A stretch of DNA of 64,000 nt from CAMLOF01 sp041913045 (GTDB lineage: Bacteria > Pseudomonadota > Gammaproteobacteria > Burkholderiales > Burkholderiaceae_C): contig JAYSGB010000002.1 of NCBI GenBank assembly GCA_041913045.1, positions 1 through 64,000 on the forward strand, read 5' to 3'. Shown one piece after another: positions 1 through 7,352 of this stretch. Both the position numbers and the translations under genes were made by a program. The stretch's first letter is position 1. Every line of letters begins with the position of its first letter. Below the pieces are notes generated by a model that did no database searches, was not told where the DNA came from, and saw only the letters and a list, made by a program, of their open reading frames with translations.

Positions 1-47
1 ACGAGGTCTTTCACGCCTCGTTAAACCGTGTTGCACCTCGTCCTTGA

Positions 48-389
48 ATCCGCCTCTTCAAGAGCAAGTTCCGCTTTCAGAACCCGATCTTCCAGAACCT
101 TCGTCATGTCCGGGCCGTGCAAGACCTCCTTGACTTTCTGCCGCCAGAAGCAATTCGGTCAGTCGTAGTCTTCACTGGTGACGCGGAGTTCAAAACTGAC
201 GTACCGCCGGGTGTCTTCAACCTCCCGGGTTTCGTCCATCACATCCGCCAGAACACCGCAGAGGTCATGTCTCTCAATCGCATGCAGTTCTGTGTCGGTC
301 GGCTGGAGACTGCTCGCCTCGCGATCAGTGGCAAAACGGACATTGAGCATGTTGAAAGTCTTGAGCGCCGTCACGGACGCGCAAACTAA
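48..389 (+). pseudogene. Remnant of a NERD-domain (nuclease-related) protein, 3' part only
   Basis: Reading the frame that ends with TAA at 387-389 gives a stretch containing FKSKFRFQNPIFQN, SVVVFTGDAEFKT and VPPGV. This is the hallmark C-terminal half of the NERD domain, a restriction-nuclease-like fold named for its similarity to nucleases. The frame is closed upstream by a TGA at 45-47, and the N-terminal half of the domain with its first catalytic residues is not in the window in this frame. A GTG at 117 could start a 90-residue product, but it would lack half the domain. The gene is therefore truncated or interrupted. The bases left of 45 do not resume the domain in any frame I tried. 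NERD genes are common accessory genes, so this probably marks the edge of a variable region. Confidence 0.7.
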
Positions 390-641
390 CCCTTCTATGT
401 GGACGCCCTCACAACAGCAAGAGCCGGATCAATTAGGGCCCCATGGATAACGCATGCTTCTTGTTATCAGGCGTCTTTGGTGAGCCCTATCAAGCCGAAC
501 AGCCTCACCGCGTTGTCAAAGCGGCGCGAGGTCTAGCAGCGTGGTGCAGCAGACGCCCGCGAACTCGTCGGCCAATGCAGCGCCTGTGTCCACACAGGTT
601 CCGAGCGTCCTTCCAGGATGACCATGCAGGCACCCAGAAAA
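390..641. other. Gene-free stretch between NERD remnant and LexA box
   Basis: I see no convincing gene here. Open frames exist on both strands but none has family-like sequence, a ribosome binding site or plausible composition. Short inverted repeats are present (for example GATAAC/GTTATC near 446-468), but nothing with the paired core motifs of an integron attC site or the terminal repeats of an insertion sequence. The stretch is most simply read as decayed accessory DNA. Confidence 0.4.
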
Positions 642-661
642 AACTGTTTTTTTATACAGTT
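642..661. promoter_or_regulatory. LexA (SOS) box
   Basis: CTGT at 644-647, eight T/A bases, then ACAG at 656-659, flanked symmetrically (AA...TT). This matches the proteobacterial LexA operator CTGT-N8-ACAG exactly. It lies 46 bp before the ATG of the VOC gene at 707 and just after the NERD remnant. No DNA-repair gene is adjacent, so the site predicts SOS control of the VOC gene or is left over from a lost SOS gene. Confidence 0.75.
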
Positions 662-706
662 CAGTGTTAGCATCCTGCACACCAAGTCAACTTCAGGAGC
701 CATCCC

Positions 707-1120
707 ATGCTGGACCACATGACATTTCGCGTGAAAGACATTGCCCGTGCCAAGGCGTTTTACTGCGCCGCACTCGCGCCACTGGGTTACAGCATCTGCT
801 TCGAAGGCACCTACGGATCGAACATTCTGGGCCTGGCTTATCCAGACGCGTCCGAGCTAGACGGCAAGAAGGCCGACGTGTGGTTCATTGACGGCCCATC
901 GCCTTACGGCGGCCCAGCTGCAACGTCTGGTTGCCACCTTGCTTGGCGTGCGGCAAGCCGTGCGCAAGTGGATGCCTTCTACAAAGCGGCCATTGCTGCC
1001 GGCGGCAAAGACAACGGGGCCCCCGGGCTGCGCCCGGACTACCATGCGAACTACTACGGCGCATTCGTCATTGACCCCGAAGGCAACAACATTGAAGCCG
1101 TCTGTCATTTGCCCGAATAG
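707..1120 (+). CDS. VOC superfamily protein (glyoxalase/bleomycin-resistance fold)
   Basis: This 137-residue protein begins MLDHMTFRVKDIARAKAFY, the typical first beta-alpha module of the vicinal-oxygen-chelate fold. A second module follows (QVDAFYKAAIAAGG), ending in FVIDPEGNNIEAVCH. The His of LDH in the first strand and the Glu of NNIEAVCH are at the usual metal-ligand positions. An AGGAG-type site precedes the ATG. VOC proteins include glyoxalase I, ring-cleaving dioxygenases and antibiotic-binding proteins; nothing here fixes the substrate. The gene lies directly downstream of a LexA box, unusual for this family. It is followed by a secreted esterase on the same strand after about 70 bp. 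Confidence 0.85.
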   Translation: MLDHMTFRVKDIARAKAFYCAALAPLGYSICFEGTYGSNILGLAYPDASELDGKKADVWFIDGPSPYGGPAATSGCHLAWRAASRAQVDAFYKAAIAAGGKDNGAPGLRPDYHANYYGAFVIDPEGNNIEAVCHLPE

Positions 1121-1192
1121 GTGAAGGTTGCCAACAGCCACACCTCTGCAGCGCCCGATCAACCGCATACAGATGTTGAAAGGAAACGGCCC

Positions 1193-2194
1193 ATGATCGC
1201 GCGGCTGGTAGCTCCACTGGTACTCATGTGCATCCATGGTGCCGCTCTGCCCGTTGCAGCCCAGGACGGCCCCAGCCTGCGCGAACGCCTTGCCCAACGG
1301 CGCGCAGCCAACGAGCCCCCAGCAACGGCACCGCTGCCTGGTGGCACGCACACGCTCCAAGTCACGCACCAAGGCCAGAAGCGCACGGTGGTTGTGCACG
1401 TGCCCGCCCGTCCAAACCCCACACAGGCCGCCCCCTTGGTGCTGGCCTTGCACGGCGGCGGCGGGTTTGCCGATTACATGGCCAATGGCGACCGTTACGG
1501 GCTCATCGCCAAGTCCGACAGCGCAGGCTTTGTGGTTGCCTTCCCCAACGGCTACAGCAAGCTCCCCGGGGGTAAGTTCGCCACCTGGAACGCAGGGGCC
1601 TGCTGTGGCGACGCGCGCGACCGCCAGGTGGACGACGTGGGCTTTCTGCGTGCCGTGGTGGCGCAATTGGGCGCCCGGCTCAAGTTGGACCCGGCACGCA
1701 TATATGCCATAGGCATGTCCAACGGCGGCATGATGGCGCACCGCCTGGCTTGCGATGCTGCCGATGTGTTCGCGGCAGTGGCATCGGTGGCGGGCACCGA
1801 GGCAATGGGCACCTGCCAGCCCGTGCGGCCCATCCCGGTGCTTCACATCCACGCCAAGGATGACACGCATGTGCTGTTCAACGGCGGCGCAGGCAAAGAC
1901 GCCTTTCGCGACGACAGCAAGGTAATGGATTTCGTGTCGGTGCCCGAAACCATTACACGTTGGGTACAGCGCAACCGCTGCCAGCCTGCGCCGCGCCGTG
2001 TGCTGGAAAAGCCAGGTGCCTATTGCGAGGTGTATTCAGGTTGCGCGGGCAACGCGTCGGTACAACTCTGCGTGGTGGACGAAGGCGGCCACTCCTGGCC
2101 CGGCACACAGGCGCAACGCCGTGGCAAGGAGCCGCCCACCCAGGCTTTGGTGGCCAACGACGTGATCTGGGACTTTTTCCTGGCCCACCCGTAA
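1193..2194 (+). CDS. Secreted PHB-depolymerase/LpqC-like esterase
   Basis: This is a 333-residue alpha/beta hydrolase of the poly(3-hydroxybutyrate) depolymerase/feruloyl-esterase-like (LpqC) family. I chose the ATG at 1193 because it follows GAAAGGAAA and opens a clean Sec signal peptide (MIARLVAPLVLMC... cut near AAQDG). An in-frame GTG at 1121 would place 24 hydrophilic residues before it. The oxyanion motif LHGGGGF begins at H87, the nucleophile is S176 in GMSNGGM, and the catalytic His is H300 in GGHSWPG. Family members hydrolyse polyester or aryl-ester bonds outside the cytoplasm. Substrate cannot be decided from sequence; no PHB-binding domain is present. Confidence 0.8.
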   Translation: MIARLVAPLVLMCIHGAALPVAAQDGPSLRERLAQRRAANEPPATAPLPGGTHTLQVTHQGQKRTVVVHVPARPNPTQAAPLVLALHGGGGFADYMANGDRYGLIAKSDSAGFVVAFPNGYSKLPGGKFATWNAGACCGDARDRQVDDVGFLRAVVAQLGARLKLDPARIYAIGMSNGGMMAHRLACDAADVFAAVASVAGTEAMGTCQPVRPIPVLHIHAKDDTHVLFNGGAGKDAFRDDSKVMDFVSVPETITRWVQRNRCQPAPRRVLEKPGAYCEVYSGCAGNASVQLCVVDEGGHSWPGTQAQRRGKEPPTQALVANDVIWDFFLAHP

Positions 2195-2208
2195 GATTGG
2201 CCTCACCT

Positions 2209-2670
2209 ATGCCCTCCCTCGAACTCAAAATCCCCCCGCTCCTGCTCACGGCCATCGCCATGGCGCTTTCCGTGGCTGCGGGTGCATGGCTGCCTGCTTT
2301 CAACTGGCCGTTTGCGGGGCACAAGGCCCTGGCGGTGGTGTTGTTCGTGGCGGGGCTGTGCGTCATGCTGTGGGCGGCCCTGCAGTTCCGCTTGCAGCAC
2401 ACCACGCTGGACCCGCGCTACCCCGCCAAGTCCACAAGCGTGGTCACGCATGGCGTTTATCGCTTCACGCGCAACCCCATGTACCTGGGCATGGCCTTGA
2501 TGCTGGCAGGTGTCGCGGCCTGGGCGGCCAGCCTGCTGGGCGCGCTCATCACCATTGGGTTCTGCGTGTACCTTACCGAACTGCAGATCAAGCCCGAAGA
2601 ACGCTTCCTGCTCCAGCAGTTTGGCGAAGAATTCCGCCTTTACATGGCGCGTGTGCGCCGCTGGCTATGA
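2209..2670 (+). CDS. ICMT/PEMT-like membrane methyltransferase family protein
   Basis: This 153-residue integral membrane protein has three to four hydrophobic segments and the conserved core GVYRFTRNPMYLGM (around residues 82-95), followed by the C-terminal E-E-x-x-L-x-x-x-F-G-x-E-F pattern (KPEERFLLQQFGEEF). This is the signature of isoprenylcysteine carboxyl methyltransferase-like and phospholipid methyltransferase-like proteins, which bind S-adenosylmethionine at the membrane surface. The start ATG lies 14 bp after the esterase stop. The stop overlaps the next gene as ATGA, so translation of the two is probably coupled. Bacterial substrates of this family are mostly unknown. Confidence 0.75.
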   Translation: MPSLELKIPPLLLTAIAMALSVAAGAWLPAFNWPFAGHKALAVVLFVAGLCVMLWAALQFRLQHTTLDPRYPAKSTSVVTHGVYRFTRNPMYLGMALMLAGVAAWAASLLGALITIGFCVYLTELQIKPEERFLLQQFGEEFRLYMARVRRWL

Positions 2671-3377
2671 CCACTCCAAAACTCCTCACCCACACCCTCG
2701 AGGGCGTGATGACGCTGTCGCTCAACCGGCCAGACAAGCTCAACGCCATAGACAACGACGTGGCCCGCGCACTGCTGGCAGCCATCAACACGGCGGCGCA
2801 CGCCCCTGCCGTGCGCGTGTTGCTGCTGCGGGGCGAGGGGCGCGCATTCTGCGCAGGGCGCGATGTTTCCGCACCGCCTACGGACGACGATCTGGTACTG
2901 GTGCAGGCGGTGTCCAGCGCACTCGTCACGCTGCCTAAGCCAGTGGTGGCAGCTGTACATGGCTGGACGGTGGGTGCCGGGTTCGAGTGGATGCTCAACG
3001 CAGACGTGGTGCTGGCCGCGCAGGGGAGCCGCTTCAAGCTGCCCGAAGCGTCGCTGGGCGTCTTCGTCACGGGCGGGCTCACAGCCACCCTGCCCGCCAG
3101 CGTAGGCTTGGCGCGGGCCAAGGCACTCATGCTTCTTGGCGAAGAATTTTCTGCAGCGCAAGCGCTGGCCTGGGGGCTGGTCTGGCAATTGGTGCCCGAC
3201 GGCGACTTGCAAGCCGCCTCGCAACAAGTCTGCTCCCGGCTGGCCACGTTGCAGCCCAAGGTTGCTGGCACGTTCAAGCGCGTGCTCAACAACATTGGGC
3301 TGGCCCAATTCCAACACGCCATCGAACTGGAAAACGAAGCGCAGCGCATGCTGCAAGGCAAGGCCCCTACCCATTGA
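2667..3377 (+). CDS. Enoyl-CoA hydratase/isomerase (crotonase) family protein
   Basis: This 236-residue crotonase-fold enzyme has its CoA/oxyanion segments visible as LNRPDKLNAID, AFCAGRDVSAPP and GWTVGAGFEW. Both usual acidic residues are present: the Glu of GAGFEW and the Glu of KLPEASLG, corresponding to the two catalytic glutamates of hydratases. Hydration of 2-enoyl-CoA or double-bond isomerisation is therefore plausible. The start overlaps the preceding methyltransferase stop by four bases. No other beta-oxidation gene is adjacent, so the pathway cannot be assigned. The protein is slightly shorter than the usual 255-260 residues but complete. Confidence 0.85.
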   Translation: MTTPKLLTHTLEGVMTLSLNRPDKLNAIDNDVARALLAAINTAAHAPAVRVLLLRGEGRAFCAGRDVSAPPTDDDLVLVQAVSSALVTLPKPVVAAVHGWTVGAGFEWMLNADVVLAAQGSRFKLPEASLGVFVTGGLTATLPASVGLARAKALMLLGEEFSAAQALAWGLVWQLVPDGDLQAASQQVCSRLATLQPKVAGTFKRVLNNIGLAQFQHAIELENEAQRMLQGKAPTH

Positions 3378-3479
3378 GCCTTCAGGGGCATTGCGGCAGG
3401 CTTTTCGCAGGCATTGCCGTACCATGACGGCAAAGGGGCCAGGGGGGCTGGACCCACGTTTCAACCGGAGGCAACCACC

Positions 3480-3926
3480 ATGGCCCGGGTCAGCACCTAC
3501 CTCAACTTTGCCCGCGAAACAGAGCAGGCCTTCCTGTTCTACCGCTCGGTCTTCGGCGGCGACTTCAACGGCCCCATCCACCGCTTCAGCGACATTCCAC
3601 GCACACCGGGCCAGCCGCCCCTGCCCGACGAAGACCTCAATCTGGTGATGCACATCGAGCTCACCATCCTGGGTGAACATGTGCTCATGGGCACCGACGC
3701 CCCGCCCTCCATGGGCTTTACCGTCACGCCGGGCAACAACGTCTACATCAACCTGGAGCCCGACTCCCGCGCCGAGGCCGACCAGCTCTTCAAGGGCCTG
3801 TCGGCTGGCGGCCAGGTGGAAATGCCCATGCAGGACATGTTCTGGGGCGCCTACTTCGGCAGCCTCACCGACAAGTTCGGCATCCGCTGGATGATCAACT
3901 GCACCGAAAAGCTCGCCGTGGGTTGA
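3480..3926 (+). CDS. PhnB-like VOC family protein
   Basis: This 148-residue protein of the PhnB/3-demethylubiquinone-methyltransferase-like VOC branch starts with YLNFARETEQAFLFYRSVFGG and ends with YFGSLTDKFGIRWMIN, the usual layout of this branch. The ATG at 3480 follows a purine-rich stretch (CGGAGGCAACCACC). An in-frame ATG 66 bases upstream has no ribosome binding site. Function in this branch is generally unknown, and PhnB itself is not required for phosphonate breakdown. It is convergent with parE, leaving only three bases between the two stop codons. Confidence 0.85.
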   Translation: MARVSTYLNFARETEQAFLFYRSVFGGDFNGPIHRFSDIPRTPGQPPLPDEDLNLVMHIELTILGEHVLMGTDAPPSMGFTVTPGNNVYINLEPDSRAEADQLFKGLSAGGQVEMPMQDMFWGAYFGSLTDKFGIRWMINCTEKLAVG

Positions 3927-3929
3927 CGC

Positions 3930-5918
3930 TCACACGTCAATTTCCACAGCGTCGCCGTGCAGCTCCATCAGCTCGCGGCGCGCGGCGGCCTCGCCCTTGC
4001 CCATGAGCTGGGTGATGCGGGCTTCGGTGGCCGTGAAGTCCAGGTCGCCCAGTTGCACGGGCAACAGGCGGCGCGTGTCCGGGTTGAGCGTGGTGTCCCA
4101 CAGCTGCTCGGCGTTCATCTCGCCCAGGCCCTTGAAGCGGCTGATCTGGCATTTCTCGCGCGGCACGCCGTCCTTGGCGCACTTGTCCAGAATGGCAGTC
4201 AGCTCACCTTCGTCCAGCGCATAGGCCTTGGTGGCGGGCTTCTTGCCGCGCGCTGGCACGTCCACGCGGAACAGCGGCGGGCGCGCCACATACACGTGCC
4301 CGGCCTCGATCAGCTTGGGGAAATGGCGGAAGAACAGCGTCAACAGCAGAACCTGGATGTGTGAGCCGTCCACGTCCGCGTCACTCAGAATGCACACCTT
4401 GCCGTAGCGCAGGCCGCTCAGGTCGGGGGTGTCGTTGGGCCCGTGCGGGTCCACACCAATCGCCACGGCAATGTCGTGGATCTCGGTGTTGGCAAACAGG
4501 CGGTCGCGCTCCACCTCCCAGGTGTTGAGCACCTTGCCGCGCAACGGCAGAATGGCCTGGCATTCCTTGTCGCGGCCCATCTTGGCGCTGCCCCCGGCAG
4601 AGTCACCCTCCACCAAGAACAGTTCGTTGTGGGCCAGGTCGCGGCTTTCGCAGTCGGTCAGCTTGCCCGGCAGCACGGCCACGCCGCTGCCCTTGCGCTT
4701 TTCTACCTTTTGGCCTGCCTTCTGGCGGCTTTGCGCAGCCTTGATGGCCAGTTCCGCCAGCTTCTTGCCGTACTCCACGTGGTGGTTCAGCCACAGCTCC
4801 AGCGCCGGACGCACAAAGTTGCTCACCAGCCGCACGGCGTCGCGCGAATTCAGCCGCTCCTTGATCTGGCCCTGGAACTGCGGGTCCAGCACCTTGGCAC
4901 TCAGCACGTAGCTGGCCCGGGCAAACACATCTTCGGGCAGCAGCTTCACACCCTTGGGCAGCAAGGCGTGCAATTCAATGAAGCTCTTCACCGCCTGGAA
5001 CAGGCCGTCGCGCAGGCCGCTGTCGTGCGTGCCTCCCGCGCTGGTAGGGATGAGGTTGACGTAGCTCTCGCGCACCGGCTGGCCGTCCTCGGTAAAGGCC
5101 ACGGCCCAAGCCGCACCCTCGCCCTCGGCAAAGCTCTCGTGACCTGAATCGGCATAGCCCTCACCCTCGAACAAGGGAATCACCGGCTCCCCGTTGAGCG
5201 TCTGCTGCAGGTAGTCGCGCAGGCCGCCCTTGTACTGCCAAGTCTGGGTATCTTTGGTCTTTTCATTGGCCAGGCTCACCAACACACCCGGCATCAGCAC
5301 GGCCTTGCTGCGCAGCAGGTGCACCAGTTCGCCTGATGGCAAGTTGGGCGACTCAAAGTACTTCGCATCGGGCCACACGCGCACGCTGGTGCCCTGCTTG
5401 CGGTCGCCCTCGCCCGCCGGGCGGCGGCTCAGGGGTTCCACCACGTCGCCACCGGCAAACACCATGCGGGCCACATGGCCATCGCGGTAGCTGGTCACCT
5501 CCAGGCGGGTGGCCAGAGCGTTGGTCACGCTCACGCCCACGCCGTGCAGGCCGCCCGAAAAGCTGTACGCCCCACCCTTGCCCTTGTCGAACTTGCCGCC
5601 CGCGTGCAGGCGGGTGAACACCAGCTCCAGCACGGGGGCGTTCTCTTCCGGGTGAATGCCATGGGGAATGCCGCGCCCGTCGTCTTCCACGCTCACCGAA
5701 CCGTCGACGTGCAAGGTAACGCGTATGCGCTTGCCAAAGCCCGCCAGGGCCTCGTCGGCGGCGTTGTCCAACACCTCCTGCACGATGTGCAGCGGGTTGT
5801 CGGTGCGGGTGTACATGCCGGGGCGCTGCTTCACGGGCTCCAAGCCCTTGAGCACTCGGATCGAACCTTCGGCGTAGGCGTTGCCTGCCTCGCTGGGGGA
5901 AAGGGATTTCTCTGCCAT
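3930..5918 (-). CDS. parE: DNA topoisomerase IV subunit B
   Basis: This 662-residue type IIA topoisomerase ATPase subunit has the GHKL ATP site visible as DNAADEALAG, EDDGRGIPHGIH and GVSVTNALA. The TOPRIM domain carries FLVEGDSAGGSAK and SDADVDGSHI, whose acidic residues bind the catalytic metal. At 662 residues without the long C-terminal insert of GyrB, the protein fits ParE. With ParC it unlinks daughter chromosomes. The start is ATG at 5918; the open frame extends far upstream without family sequence. A TACAAT hexamer lies seven bases before this ATG and there is no Shine-Dalgarno sequence, suggesting a leaderless message. parC is not adjacent. Confidence 0.93.
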   Translation of the reverse strand: MAEKSLSPSEAGNAYAEGSIRVLKGLEPVKQRPGMYTRTDNPLHIVQEVLDNAADEALAGFGKRIRVTLHVDGSVSVEDDGRGIPHGIHPEENAPVLELVFTRLHAGGKFDKGKGGAYSFSGGLHGVGVSVTNALATRLEVTSYRDGHVARMVFAGGDVVEPLSRRPAGEGDRKQGTSVRVWPDAKYFESPNLPSGELVHLLRSKAVLMPGVLVSLANEKTKDTQTWQYKGGLRDYLQQTLNGEPVIPLFEGEGYADSGHESFAEGEGAAWAVAFTEDGQPVRESYVNLIPTSAGGTHDSGLRDGLFQAVKSFIELHALLPKGVKLLPEDVFARASYVLSAKVLDPQFQGQIKERLNSRDAVRLVSNFVRPALELWLNHHVEYGKKLAELAIKAAQSRQKAGQKVEKRKGSGVAVLPGKLTDCESRDLAHNELFLVEGDSAGGSAKMGRDKECQAILPLRGKVLNTWEVERDRLFANTEIHDIAVAIGVDPHGPNDTPDLSGLRYGKVCILSDADVDGSHIQVLLLTLFFRHFPKLIEAGHVYVARPPLFRVDVPARGKKPATKAYALDEGELTAILDKCAKDGVPREKCQISRFKGLGEMNAEQLWDTTLNPDTRRLLPVQLGDLDFTATEARITQLMGKGEAAARRELMELHGDAVEIDV

Positions 5919-5925
5919 GGCGGGC

Positions 5926-5931
5926 ATTGTA
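5926..5931 (-). promoter_or_regulatory. -10-like hexamer TACAAT seven bases before parE ATG
   Basis: On the minus strand TACAAT is followed by seven bases and then the parE ATG. Transcription from a sigma-70 promoter here would start at or next to the ATG, giving a leaderless mRNA. No good -35 is visible, so this rests on the -10 and on the same arrangement at other loci in the window. Confidence 0.45.
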
Positions 5932-5981
5932 GATAGCGCGGCACCGCCCGCAGGTGACAGGCAGACAACCCGCAAATTCGC

Positions 5982-5987
5982 TACAGT
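5982..5987 (+). promoter_or_regulatory. -10-like hexamer TACAGT six bases before MFS gene ATG
   Basis: TACAGT (five of six matches to TATAAT would need A for C and A for G; four match) lies six bases before the ATG at 5994, with no Shine-Dalgarno sequence between. It mirrors the parE arrangement on the opposite strand of the same short intergenic region. No clear -35 is seen. Confidence 0.35.
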
Positions 5988-5993
5988 CTCGGG

Positions 5994-7226
5994 ATGTCTT
6001 CGAATCCGCCCAAACTTTCCGCCCTGCAGGTGCTGGCCTGCGGTGCCGCCATCGTCACGCTCTCCATGGGTATCCGCCACGGCTTTGGCCTTTGGTTGCA
6101 GCCCATTACCCAGGCCCAGGGCTGGACGCGCGAGACCTTCGCCTTCGCCATGGCCATCCAGAACCTGTCCTGGGGCCTGTTCGGCATCTTCGCTGGCATG
6201 CTGGCCGACCGCTTCGGCGGCTACCGCGTGCTTCTGGGTGGCGCCCTGCTGTACGCAGCGGGGTTGGCAGGCATGGCCCTGTCCACATCTTCGTTGCTGT
6301 TTGCGCTCACGGCGGGTGTGCTCATCGGGGCGGCGCAGGCGGGCACCACCTACGCCATCATCTATGGCGTCATCGGGCGGCAAATTCCGGCTGAAAAACG
6401 TTCATGGGCCATGGGCATGGCCGCTGCGGCAGGCTCTTTCGGCCAGTTCCTCATGGTGCCGGTGGAAGGCTTCCTCATCACCAACTTCGGCTGGCAGGAA
6501 GCACTGCTGATTCTGGGCGCTACCGCGCTGCTGATCGCCCCGCTGGGCTGGGGCCTGCGCGAACCTGGGTTTGACGGCGCAGCAGCATCTGCGCGCAGGG
6601 AACAGACCATCGTTCAAGCCCTGCGCGAGGCCTTCGGCTACCGCAGCTTCCAGTTGCTGATGGCGGGTTACTTCGTCTGCGGCTTCCAGGTGGTGTTCAT
6701 TGGCGTGCACATGCCCAGCTACCTGAAGGACAACGGCTTGTCGCCCCAGGTGGCAAGTTACGCGCTGGCCATCATCGGCCTTTTCAACGTCTTCGGCACC
6801 TACGCCGCAGGCGTGCTGGGCCAGCGTCTGGCCAAAAAGCGCATCCTGTCGTTCATTTACCTGATGCGCTCGGTCGCCATCACGCTCTTTCTGATGGCCC
6901 CGCTCACGCCCTGGAGCGTCTACATCTTCGCGGCAGCCATGGGGCTGCTGTGGCTGTCCACCGTGCCGCCAACCAACGCCATCGTGGCGCAGATCTTCGG
7001 GGTGGCCCACCTGTCCATGCTGGGCGGCTTTGTGTTCTTCAGCCACCAGGTGGGCAGCTTCATGGGGGTGTGGCTGGGTGGCCTGCTGTACGACCGGACC
7101 GGCAGCTACGACATCGTCTGGTACATCTCCATCGCGCTGGGCGTGTTTGCCGCCGTGGTGAACTGGCCCGTGCGTGAAGCGCCCATCCAGCGCGGCCCCA
7201 CAAGGGTTGCCGGAGCCGCTGCGTGA
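5994..7226 (+). CDS. MFS transporter, 12 transmembrane segments
   Basis: This 410-residue major-facilitator protein has two six-helix halves. The loop-2 motif is GMLADRFGGYR (MFS motif A) near residue 65, and the N-terminal helix carries TLSMGIRHGFGLWLQP. The overall pattern resembles monocarboxylate/oxalate-formate antiporter-like permeases. It is a proton- or solute-coupled carrier of the inner membrane; substrate unknown. It is divergent from parE. Its last bases overlap the GTG of a 41-residue membrane protein, implying translational coupling between the two. Confidence 0.85.
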   Translation: MSSNPPKLSALQVLACGAAIVTLSMGIRHGFGLWLQPITQAQGWTRETFAFAMAIQNLSWGLFGIFAGMLADRFGGYRVLLGGALLYAAGLAGMALSTSSLLFALTAGVLIGAAQAGTTYAIIYGVIGRQIPAEKRSWAMGMAAAAGSFGQFLMVPVEGFLITNFGWQEALLILGATALLIAPLGWGLREPGFDGAAASARREQTIVQALREAFGYRSFQLLMAGYFVCGFQVVFIGVHMPSYLKDNGLSPQVASYALAIIGLFNVFGTYAAGVLGQRLAKKRILSFIYLMRSVAITLFLMAPLTPWSVYIFAAAMGLLWLSTVPPTNAIVAQIFGVAHLSMLGGFVFFSHQVGSFMGVWLGGLLYDRTGSYDIVWYISIALGVFAAVVNWPVREAPIQRGPTRVAGAAA

Positions 7227-7348
7227 AAACCTGGCAGCGCGCCACCGCCTGGGCGCTTGCCCTGAGCGTGCTGCTGCTCGTCTTCGGGCTGTACACCCGA
7301 GCTGATTTCCTGGTGGACCTGGCCGACAAGCTCTGGTCCTGCTTTTGA
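7223..7348 (+). CDS. 41-residue single-span membrane microprotein
   Basis: The frame starts with GTG at 7223 overlapping the MFS stop (GTGA) and ends with TGA at 7346-7348. The peptide begins MKTWQRATAWALALSVLLLV and ends DLADKLWSCF. It has a positively charged N-terminus, one hydrophobic helix (about residues 8-24) and a short amphipathic tail. The four-base overlap, the absence of an alternative gene in the gap and the well-formed membrane helix support it being real. It may assist or regulate the MFS carrier, but that is inference from position only. Confidence 0.6.
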   Translation: MKTWQRATAWALALSVLLLVFGLYTRADFLVDLADKLWSCF

Positions 7349-7352
7349 ACCG

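Noticed and set aside
443..670. Open frame of 75 codons starting at the ATG at 443
   Set aside because: No ribosome site, no family-like sequence, and it runs through the LexA box; probably noncoding.
390..706. Possible integron attC site or cassette around the NERD remnant and VOC gene
   Set aside because: NERD and VOC genes are common cassettes, but I could not find a matching pair of attC core sites (RYYYAAC with GTTRRRY) or the expected long imperfect stem.
401..722. Weak similarity between the segment at 401-449 and the VOC gene start region at 676-722 (shared TPSQxQEP...GPH-like reading)
   Set aside because: Identity is patchy and needs several gaps; with such short GC-rich segments chance similarity cannot be excluded.
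1121..1192. Upstream GTG start for the secreted esterase
   Set aside because: It would put a hydrophilic 24-residue extension before a complete signal peptide; the ATG at 1193 has a better ribosome site.
3930..5918. Annotation as GyrB
   Set aside because: Length of 662 residues without the gyrase insert, and overall sequence, fit ParE better.
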